From NCBI RefSeq assembly GCF_000709345.1, contig NZ_KL448323.1, forward strand, positions 1,857,830-1,921,829: a stretch of 64,000 nt of DNA. The letters are read 5' to 3'. Both the position numbers and the translations under genes were made by a program. Of this stretch, positions 58,020 through 64,000 are shown in pieces. Source of the DNA: Polaromonas glacialis (lineage in GTDB: Bacteria > Pseudomonadota > Gammaproteobacteria > Burkholderiales > Burkholderiaceae_C). The notes beneath the pieces were generated by a model. The model did not search any database and had not been told where the DNA came from. It saw nothing but the letters and a program-made list of their open reading frames with translations. Position 1 is the first letter of the stretch; each line of letters opens with the position of its first letter.

Positions 58020-58937
58020 TCAATACACCTCGGGCACGACGATGTCCTGCGACACCGGCTGGCGCACATAGTCGTCATGGCGGATTCGCTCAGGCAGCAC
58101 CACGGGCGGATGCTCGGTTTCCTGGTAGGGCATTTGCTGCAAAAGATGGTGGATGCAGTTCAGCCGGGCCTTTTTCTTGTCATCGGCCTGCACCACCCAC
58201 CATGGTGCTTCAGGAATGTGGGTGCGCTCCAGCATGACTTCCTTGGCGCGGGTGTATTCCTCCCAGCGGCGGCGCGACTCCAGGTCCATCGGGCTGAGTT
58301 TCCACTGCTTGAGCGGATCGTGGATGCGGCCCAGAAAGCGCAGGTTCTGCTCGTCGTCGGAAATCGAGAACCAGTACTTGATGATCTGCACGCCCGAGCG
58401 CACCAGCATCTTTTCAAACTCCGGCACGGTGCGGAAAAACTCCTCGTACTGCGCGTCGCTGCAAAAGCCCATCACCCGCTCGACGCCGGCGCGGTTGTAC
58501 CAGCTGCGGTCGAACAGCACCATTTCACCGGCGGCGGGCAAATGCGCCACGTAGCGCTGGAAGTACCACTGGCTGCGCTCGCGGTCGCTGGGCGCAGGCA
58601 GCGCCGCCACGCGGCAAACACGCGGGTTCAGGCGCTGGGTGATGCGCTTGATGACGCCGCCCTTGCCGGCGGCATCGCGCCCTTCGAACAGAATCACCAC
58701 CTTGTGGCCGGTGGCAATCACCCAGTCCTGCAGCTTGACGAGTTCGCCCTGCAGGCGAAACAATTCGCGGAAATACTGGCGGCGGCGCTCCTTGTCCTGC
58801 GAGCTTGAGTTGATGGGTTCTTCCCCTGTGAGCTGGGCGACCGTCTGGTCCTCAAGCTCCATCTCCAGCTCTTCGTCGTAGCTGTCGATCAGGTCATTGC
58901 GGATTCGCCGCATCACCTCTTCGTCAATTGAATTCAT
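58020..58937 (-). CDS. ppk2: polyphosphate kinase 2
   Basis: 305-residue class I PPK2. Walker A GRDAAGKGG (86-94), lid/substrate motif near NPRVCRVAALPAPSDRER, and Walker B VLFDRSWYNRAGVE (139-152). It uses polyphosphate to phosphorylate nucleoside diphosphates, or makes polyphosphate. The N-terminal acidic extension (SYDEELEMELEDQ) is usual in the family. GGAG site seven bases before the ATG. Stop eight bp from the convergent SDR stop. Confidence 0.93.
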   Translation of the reverse strand: MNSIDEEVMRRIRNDLIDSYDEELEMELEDQTVAQLTGEEPINSSSQDKERRRQYFRELFRLQGELVKLQDWVIATGHKVVILFEGRDAAGKGGVIKRITQRLNPRVCRVAALPAPSDRERSQWYFQRYVAHLPAAGEMVLFDRSWYNRAGVERVMGFCSDAQYEEFFRTVPEFEKMLVRSGVQIIKYWFSISDDEQNLRFLGRIHDPLKQWKLSPMDLESRRRWEEYTRAKEVMLERTHIPEAPWWVVQADDKKKARLNCIHHLLQQMPYQETEHPPVVLPERIRHDDYVRQPVSQDIVVPEVY

Positions 58938-59047
58938 GGCGCGCTCCGGGCACTGCTGGTTGATTTAACACGCCAGCATAGCGATGCGTTGTTTCAGTTT
59001 GATGAAAAAGTCAGACCGCCTGCGGGAAAAACGAACGCGAGGTTTCC

Positions 59048-59125
59048 AGAACTATTTTGCTATTTTTTATATAGCATTAAATGCATATACAGCATGCGAA
59101 AAGCAATTTTTTGATGCGTAAACAG
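59048..59125 (+). repeat. double-hairpin intergenic repeat, copy J (degenerate)
   Basis: GCTATTTTTTATATAGCATT, then AGCATGCGAAAAGCAATT and TTTTGATG. Between ppk2 and the DUF465 gene, antisense to both. Confidence 0.5.
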
Positions 59126-59139
59126 TGGCCATGGACTTG

Positions 59140-59379
59140 TCAGCCGGCTTTCAGGATCTGGTAGATCTCGTCCTTGCGTTCGAGCCGTTTTTTCTTCAGC
59201 ACTTCCAGCGCGTCTTCGGCCATGGCCGTCTTGCCCTGCTCGTATTGGGTGATCGTGTGATTGTCGGTATCGTAATGTTCGCAAAGGCTTGAAAAATGCG
59301 CGTCCGAGGCCTTGAGCTGCTTCATTTTTTCAAGGTACTGGGGAAACTCATGCGCCAGATCGTGATTCAACAATTCCAT
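59140..59379 (-). CDS. DUF465/YdcH-family protein
   Basis: 79-residue helical protein. HEFPQYLEKMKQLKASDAHF and LKKKRLERKDEIYQIL fit the DUF465 (YdcH-like) family, small coiled-coil proteins of unknown role. AGGAG five bases before the ATG. Next to a UspA gene on the same strand (24 bp gap), so probably one operon. Confidence 0.8.
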   Translation of the reverse strand: MELLNHDLAHEFPQYLEKMKQLKASDAHFSSLCEHYDTDNHTITQYEQGKTAMAEDALEVLKKKRLERKDEIYQILKAG

Positions 59380-59403
59380 GACAACTCCTTTAGGAACAAA
59401 AAT

Positions 59404-59850
59404 TCAGGCGCCTTCATCGCGCACCACCAGCACGGGCAGGTGGGCATGCGACAACACCTGGGCCGTGACGCTGCCAAGCACCAATTTATCCAGGCTCCGG
59501 CGGCCGTGCGAACCCATCACGACCAGGTCGGCATCGAGCGTTTCGGCAGCCTCCAGGATGGCCTGGTACACCGAATGGCCTTCCACGACCGAGCCCTTGA
59601 CAAACATTCCCTGGGCTTCAAAAACCTGCCTGGCCGCGCCGATGGCTTCATTCGCCTCCACCGTGGCGGCACGCAGGTATTCGGACTGGCCGTAGGAAAA
59701 ATCAGCGTCCCTGTTGGTGAAGGCATAGGGGTCGATGACATAGATAAGCGTCACCGAACTCCTGAATGCGCACGCAATGGCGCGCGCCTTGTCGACCGCC
59801 TGGCGGGCGACGGGCGAGCCGTCAACGGGAACAAGAATGTGCTTGAACAT
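59404..59850 (-). CDS. universal stress protein UspA family
   Basis: 148-residue cytoplasmic protein. The ATP-binding motif is GSHGRRSLDKLVLGSVTAQV (G-2x-G-9x-G-S type), after MFKHILVPVDGSPVA, so this UspA probably binds nucleotide. Part of an operon with the DUF465 gene; preceded by the DUF427 gene 18 bp upstream. AAGGAA before the ATG. Probably involved in survival under stress. Confidence 0.92.
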   Translation of the reverse strand: MFKHILVPVDGSPVARQAVDKARAIACAFRSSVTLIYVIDPYAFTNRDADFSYGQSEYLRAATVEANEAIGAARQVFEAQGMFVKGSVVEGHSVYQAILEAAETLDADLVVMGSHGRRSLDKLVLGSVTAQVLSHAHLPVLVVRDEGA

Positions 59851-59868
59851 AGGCCCAATTCCTTGACT

Positions 59869-60150
59869 TCAGGGCTCAATCCGGACGCCTTTCCAGAAAG
59901 CGACATGCCCCCTGATATTGTCGGCTTCGGGCTTGGGATCGGGGTAATACCAGGCGGCGTCGGTGTTCATTTCGCCGTTGACCAGCAGCGAGTAATAGCT
60001 GGCCTGGCCTTTCCAAGAACACATGGTGTGGTGGTTGCTGAACGTCACGTGGTCGCGGTTGAGCGAGCCTTCGGGGAAATAGTGGTTGCCTTCAAGCACC
60101 ACGGTGTTGTCGCTTTGGGCAATGACAGCGTCATTCCAGATAGCCTTCAT
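59869..60150 (-). CDS. DUF427-family protein
   Basis: 93-residue protein. The signatures are YFPEGSLNRDHVTFSNHHTM, CSWKGQASYYSL and AAWYYPDPK, those of the DUF427 (YdcK-like) family with a conserved CxWKG. Function unknown. First gene of a minus-strand run followed by uspA and DUF465. AGGAAGGA before the ATG. Confidence 0.86.
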   Translation of the reverse strand: MKAIWNDAVIAQSDNTVVLEGNHYFPEGSLNRDHVTFSNHHTMCSWKGQASYYSLLVNGEMNTDAAWYYPDPKPEADNIRGHVAFWKGVRIEP

Positions 60151-60434
60151 GTTTTTCCTTCCTGATGTTGTATTGATGTCGCCTAGCTGGCTGCATTAAT
60201 TTCGCCTGCCGCCCGTATAGGCTTTGCCAGCCGCATGGTTTGGTTGTAACAGCTAGGGAGCCGGCGCGGCGTAGGATAAGGTGAAATTTGCAAACAATCA
60301 TTACCTGCTTATAAAAATATCGTCGCCCTGACAAAACCCCTGACAGCGTCCCTACCTTGACGCAGACAGCGCCGACTGCAAAAGGGGTTTTAATTTGCGA
60401 CAAAATCATCCCACCCTTTTTGCCTGGACTTTCC

Positions 60435-61826
60435 ATGACTTCTCCCCTGCCCGATATTGAACTGTCCGAGGAACTGATCCGCAGGTTCGACAAGCTCGGC
60501 CCCCGCTATACCTCCTACCCGACCGCCGACCGTTTCAATACCGGCTTTACCGAGCAATCCTATCTGGACCACCTGGCGCAGCGCGCCGGCAAGCCCGGCA
60601 ACCCGCCGCTGTCGATCTACGTACACCTGCCGTTTTGCGAATCTCTGTGCTACTTTTGCGCCTGCAACAAGATCATCACCAGGGAGCACGGCCGGGTCGC
60701 CGAATACCTGCGCTACCTCGACAAGGAAATGGCGCTGGTCGCCGCGCGGATCGGCCCCGACCGCAAGGCGGTGCAATTGCACCTGGGCGGGGGCACGCCG
60801 ACTTTTTTCAGCGCCGACGAGCTCGGCCAGCTGATGGCGATGCTGCGCCGGCATTTCGACTTTTCGCCAGATGCCGAACTCGGCGTTGAAATCGACCCGC
60901 GCACCGTCGGCGAAGGCACGCTGGCCATGCTCGCCGGGCTGGGTTTCAACCGCAACAGCTTTGGCGTGCAGGATTTCGATGCGGCGGTGCAGCAGGCCGT
61001 GAACCGCATCCAGCCGCTGGAAATGGTGGAAAAAGCCGTCGAGGAAAGCCGCAAGGCCGGCTTCGAGTCGATCAATGCCGACCTGATCTACGGCCTGCCC
61101 AAGCAGACCTTGACCAGCTTCGGCCACACGCTCGACAGCCTGATCCGCATCGCGCCCGACCGTATCGCGCTGTACAACTACGCGCACCTGCCCCAGCGCT
61201 TCAAGGCCCAGCGCCTGATCAACGACAGCGACCTGCCATCGGCCGAGGAGCGGCTGCAGATTTTCATGATGTCGATGCAGCGTTTGCTCGATGCCGGTTA
61301 TGTGTACATCGGGCTCGACCATTTCTCCAAGCCCGACGACGAGCTGAACAAGGCCAGGCTGGACAAAACCCTGCACCGCAATTTCCAGGGCTACACCACG
61401 CGGGCCGAATGCGACCTGATCGGCTTTGGCGTGTCGGCCATCAGCAAGGTCGGCAATTCGTACAGCCAGTCGGTGCGCACCGTCAATGCCTACTACGAGC
61501 GGCTCGACCAGGGCCGGCTGCCGCTGGAAAAGGGCTTTGCGCTGAGCGCCGACGACGTGCTCAGGCGCGAGATCATCATGACGCTGATGTGCAGCGCGCC
61601 GGTGGAGTTCGAGGCGGTCAACCGTGCCCACGACATCGACTTCAGCACGTATTTCGCGCACGAGCTGGCGCTTCTGAAGCCTTACGAGGAAGCCGGCCTG
61701 ATCACCATTGACCCGGACGCCATCCGCGTCACCCCGAAAGGCCGGATGTTTGTGCGCGCCAGCGGCATGGTGTTCGACAGCTACCAGACCCAGCCGACCA
61801 CTGCGGCCTACTCCAAGCTGATCTGA
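60435..61826 (+). CDS. hemN: oxygen-independent coproporphyrinogen III oxidase
   Basis: 463-residue radical-SAM enzyme that converts coproporphyrinogen III to protoporphyrinogen IX in haem synthesis without oxygen. The Fe-S site CESLCYFCAC gives C68, C72 and C75. Other motifs are YTSYPTADRF and LHLGGGTPTFFSADEL, all HemN. Start at ATG 60435. Monocistronic, opposite strand to the DUF427 gene. In low-oxygen life it supports cytochromes such as those above, which links it loosely to the nir/nor block. Confidence 0.94.
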   Translation: MTSPLPDIELSEELIRRFDKLGPRYTSYPTADRFNTGFTEQSYLDHLAQRAGKPGNPPLSIYVHLPFCESLCYFCACNKIITREHGRVAEYLRYLDKEMALVAARIGPDRKAVQLHLGGGTPTFFSADELGQLMAMLRRHFDFSPDAELGVEIDPRTVGEGTLAMLAGLGFNRNSFGVQDFDAAVQQAVNRIQPLEMVEKAVEESRKAGFESINADLIYGLPKQTLTSFGHTLDSLIRIAPDRIALYNYAHLPQRFKAQRLINDSDLPSAEERLQIFMMSMQRLLDAGYVYIGLDHFSKPDDELNKARLDKTLHRNFQGYTTRAECDLIGFGVSAISKVGNSYSQSVRTVNAYYERLDQGRLPLEKGFALSADDVLRREIIMTLMCSAPVEFEAVNRAHDIDFSTYFAHELALLKPYEEAGLITIDPDAIRVTPKGRMFVRASGMVFDSYQTQPTTAAYSKLI

Positions 61827-61936
61827 TGTGATCGTTGCCCGGGCGGCAAAAAGGCTGTTCCAATAGGCGGTTTAACGCAAAAACTCCCCGGATGCCTGTC
61901 AGGCATTCCGGGCATTGCCACCCGAGAACGATTCCC

Positions 61937-62494
61937 ATGGCCATCAAAGCCACCATTCACAAAGCCCAACTGCAGATCGCCGACATGGACCGCGGCATTT
62001 ATGGCGACCACAACGTCATCATTGCCCGCCACCCGTCCGAAACCGACGAACGCATGATGATCCGCCTGCTTGCGTTCGCGCTGAACGTGCAGGGCGACGA
62101 CAAGCGCGGCAACCTCGAATTCGCCAAGGACCTGTGGGACGTGGACGAGCCCGCCCTCTGGCACAAGGACTACACCGACGCGGTGCTGCACTGGATCGAC
62201 GTCGGCCAGCCCGACGACAAGCGCCTGATGCGCGCCGCCGGCCGGGCCGAACGGGTGACGGTGATCAGCTTTTCCAGCAGCACGCCGGTCTGGTGGAAAG
62301 GCATAGAAAGCAAGCTGACCCGCGCCGCCAACCTGATCGTCTGGCAAATTGAAGCAGCCGAAAGCCAGGCGCTGGCCAAACTGGCCCAGCGCGGCATGCA
62401 GTTGCAGATCACGATCCAGGACGGCACGGTGTGGATGAGCACCGGCAGCGAGTCGGTGGAAATCACGCCGCGCCGGCTGACGGCTGGCGGCTAA
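61937..62494 (+). CDS. yaeQ: YaeQ-family protein
   Basis: 185-residue protein with the PD-(D/E)XK-like fold of YaeQ. Motifs are ATIHKAQLQIADMDRGIY, HPSETDERMMIRLLAFAL and DVGQPDDKRLMRAAGRAERV. YaeQ is of uncertain biochemical role, earlier linked to suppression of rfaH loss. Start at ATG 61937. It lies 110 bp after hemN. Length normal. Confidence 0.9.
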   Translation: MAIKATIHKAQLQIADMDRGIYGDHNVIIARHPSETDERMMIRLLAFALNVQGDDKRGNLEFAKDLWDVDEPALWHKDYTDAVLHWIDVGQPDDKRLMRAAGRAERVTVISFSSSTPVWWKGIESKLTRAANLIVWQIEAAESQALAKLAQRGMQLQITIQDGTVWMSTGSESVEITPRRLTAGG

Positions 62495-62499
62495 TCCCG

Positions 62500-63426
62500 C
62501 TACCGCGACTCGCGCGGCCGTTGCGCCTGCGGCTCGCCCTTGGCCCCGTGTTCCTCGGCCTTGTAATGCGGCAACCGTGCGCCGCAGTGAAAGCAGAAGT
62601 CGGCATCGGCCGCATGGCCTTCGGTGAGGCATTCATGGCAGGTGCGGGTCGTGACCTGCATCCAGTCGAGCCGCCGGTGGGCCGCCATTTCGGCCGTCAC
62701 GATGCCGGTCGGCACGGCCAGCGTGCCCCAGCCGAGCAGCATCATGAACGACGAAATCAGCCGCCCCAGGTCGGTCTTGGGCGTGATGTCGCCAAAGCCG
62801 ACGGTCGTCACGGTGCTGATGGCCCAGTAGACCGAGGTGGGAATGCTGGTGAAGCCGTTGACCGGGCCTTCGACCACATACATCACCGTGCCCATGACCA
62901 GCACCAGCATCAGCACCGCCGACAAAAACACCATGATCTTGCGCCGGCTCGAACTCAGCGCGCGCGCCAGCGACTGGTATTCGGCCACGTAGGCTGTCAG
63001 CTTGAAGACCCGGAACACGCGCAGCAGCCGCAGCACCCGCACATCGATCAGCGCATGCAGGCCCGGAACGAACAGCGCCAGGTAGGTCGGCAGCACGGCG
63101 ATCAGGTCGATCACGCCATAAAAGCTGGTGGCGTATTGCATCGGCCTGCGTACGCACAGCAGGCGCGCCAGGTATTCGGCGGTGAACAGGAGGGTGAAAA
63201 TCCATTCCAGCCACGTCAATGTCCGGCCGTGAACCTGATGGATGGACTGCACGCTGTCGGCCATGACCACGCCGATGCTGAGCAGGATGACACCGATCAG
63301 GGTCTGGTCAAAGATGCGGCCGGCGCGGGTGTCGGCCTCGAAAATGATGGTGTACCAGCGCAGGCGCCAGCCTTCGAGGGGCTTTTCAAGCGCTGGAACA
63401 GGGGGCTTGGCGGCGGAAGGCTTCAT
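62500..63426 (-). CDS. voltage-gated-type potassium channel with C-terminal zinc ribbon
   Basis: 308-residue six-helix ion channel. S4 voltage-sensor helix RVLRLLRVFRVFKL (near 130-143), selectivity filter TTVGFGD (207-213), pore helix before it. After S6 a cytoplasmic tail holds two CxxC motifs, CHECL (C263, C266) and CFHCG (C278, C281), a zinc-ribbon-like unit that is not usual in Kch-type channels. ATG at 63426; a 21-residue in-frame extension is possible. Convergent with yaeQ (six bp). Confidence 0.88.
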   Translation of the reverse strand: MKPSAAKPPVPALEKPLEGWRLRWYTIIFEADTRAGRIFDQTLIGVILLSIGVVMADSVQSIHQVHGRTLTWLEWIFTLLFTAEYLARLLCVRRPMQYATSFYGVIDLIAVLPTYLALFVPGLHALIDVRVLRLLRVFRVFKLTAYVAEYQSLARALSSSRRKIMVFLSAVLMLVLVMGTVMYVVEGPVNGFTSIPTSVYWAISTVTTVGFGDITPKTDLGRLISSFMMLLGWGTLAVPTGIVTAEMAAHRRLDWMQVTTRTCHECLTEGHAADADFCFHCGARLPHYKAEEHGAKGEPQAQRPRESR

Positions 63427-63549
63427 GCGGGCAGGCAACGCGGGCAGGCGTCTTTTTTGATTCGGAAGGCGGCAGGATAACCCAGGCAAGGGCTTTGCGG
63501 CGAAGCCTGGGGCTACCCGGCGCTTGTGCCGCCAGATCGATGAATACTC

Positions 63550-63617
63550 CGTTTTTTATAGCTGCTTGCGCACACCCACATTGCGCAAACGGCTTGTTTC
63601 ATCCAATTTTTCAGGCC
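63550..63617 (+). repeat. double-hairpin intergenic repeat, copy K
   Basis: TTTTATAGCTGCTTGCGCAC, ACCCACATTGCGCAAACGGC and a TTTTTCAGG end. Just past the stop of the acyl-CoA ligase, antisense to it. Confidence 0.75.
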
Positions 63618-63619
63618 TC

Positions 63620-64000
63620 TCAGGGCTGGCCGCCTTCGGCTTCCTGCAGCGCGCGCCACATCACCTTGCCCGAGCCGCTCTTGGGCAGCGCATCGACGAA
63701 CTGGACGACACGCGGATACTTGTAGGCGGCCATGTGGTCCTTGCACCAGTCGATGATCTCTTGCTCGCTGACCTGGCCCCTGAATTTTTCACGCAGCACC
63801 ACGACGGCCTTGACCGACTCGCCCCGGTAGGCGTCGCGGGTGGAAATGATGCAGGCTTCCTGAATCGCCGGGTGCCTGAACATCAGCGCTTCCACCTCGG
63901 CCGGCCAGACCTTGAAGCCCGATGCGTTGATCATGCGCTTGAGCCGGTCGGTGATAAAGAAGTAGCCTTCCTCGTCCACATGCCCCAGGTCGCCCGAGCG
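63620..64000 (-). CDS. AMP-binding acyl-CoA ligase, C-terminal part (truncated by window edge)
   Basis: The last 127 residues of a fatty-acyl-CoA ligase/AMP-binding enzyme, whose N-terminal part lies beyond base 64000. RSGDLGHVDEEGYFFITDRL is the A8 region (Asp and Lys near catalysis), with ASGFKVWPAEVEAL and a C-terminal PKSGSGKVMWRAL that holds the conserved adenylation Lys. The enzyme joins an acid to CoA with ATP. Convergent with nothing; the double-hairpin repeat follows. Confidence 0.9.
   Translation of the reverse strand, partial: RSGDLGHVDEEGYFFITDRLKRMINASGFKVWPAEVEALMFRHPAIQEACIISTRDAYRGESVKAVVVLREKFRGQVSEQEIIDWCKDHMAAYKYPRVVQFVDALPKSGSGKVMWRALQEAEGGQP

Noticed and set aside
60247..60425. 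FNR box upstream of hemN
   Set aside because: TTTGCAAACAATCA and TTGCGACAAAATCA only partly fit TTGAT-N4-ATCAA. Too weak to claim.
1..64000. tRNA or rRNA genes
   Set aside because: I scanned the intergenic spaces for T-loop words and CCA ends and saw no cloverleaf candidate. A tRNAscan-SE run would settle it.

Overview
The window is about 64 kb of high-GC chromosomal DNA from a betaproteobacterium of the Comamonadaceae. A psychrotolerant Polaromonas or Rhodoferax relative fits best. The basis is overall gene content, short dispersed intergenic repeats typical of that family (my recollection, not a search), and a DUF3494 ice-binding protein. No tRNA, rRNA, CRISPR array, prophage or replication origin was found. 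About 70 genes are supported. Most are housekeeping or stress genes in short operons.

Layout. 0-8.5 kb: M23 peptidase, methyltransferase, a TerB/DUF697 protein, an SPFH gene broken by an in-frame amber codon, its zinc-ribbon partner, HAD hydrolase, RluE, a DUF2242 lipoprotein and TrxC. 8.6-12.1 kb: a nested palindromic repeat locus holding an IS30-family element, a 600-bp non-coding palindrome and an IS66-family element with an intact 8-bp target duplication. 12.2-16.2 kb: a repeat-containing exported protein, two TerB-like genes, an HPF/RaiA-like protein, a NhaR-like LysR regulator and SirB2. 16.3-21.4 kb: a denitrification block for nitrite to N2O (DUF2249, quinol NO reductase, NsrR, and a three-domain copper nitrite reductase with a perfect FNR-type box and an NsrR-like site). 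21.4-29.9 kb: a restriction-methylase remnant, a methyltransferase, a DHH phosphoesterase, a small heat-shock operon with a sigma-32-like promoter, OmpA and the ice-binding lipoprotein. 30-35.3 kb: two Crp/Fnr paralogues sharing a palindromic operator-like motif, hemerythrin, dodecin-like protein and YlqF. 35.4-36.8 kb: a second IS30 copy, inverted and apparently identical, inside another long palindrome. 37-64 kb: GshA, esterases, TspO, a GH5 enzyme, DusC, alkyladenine glycosylase, YedI, nitroreductase, ferredoxin, two multiheme cytochromes c, MFS exporter, VF530, RluA, SDR, PPK2, UspA, HemN, YaeQ, a K+ channel and a truncated acyl-CoA ligase at the edge.

How it works together. The nir/nor block looks like a self-contained nitrite and NO detoxification or respiration module: FNR-type activation in low oxygen, NsrR derepression by NO. 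Many of the other genes (small heat-shock proteins, UspA, PPK2, hemerythrin, TerB-like proteins, Crp/Fnr pair) fit stress survival.

The most unusual non-coding content is four repeat families: (i) about 60-bp double-hairpin repeats, 11 copies, mostly at 3' ends of genes; (ii) about 80-bp repeats carrying DnaA-box-like sequences, 4 copies; (iii) long palindromes with about 100-bp arms that host both IS types; (iv) GGGCTTGACCCGGG-type REPs. All coordinates and motifs were read by eye. Family assignments rest on recognised motifs, not on database searches.
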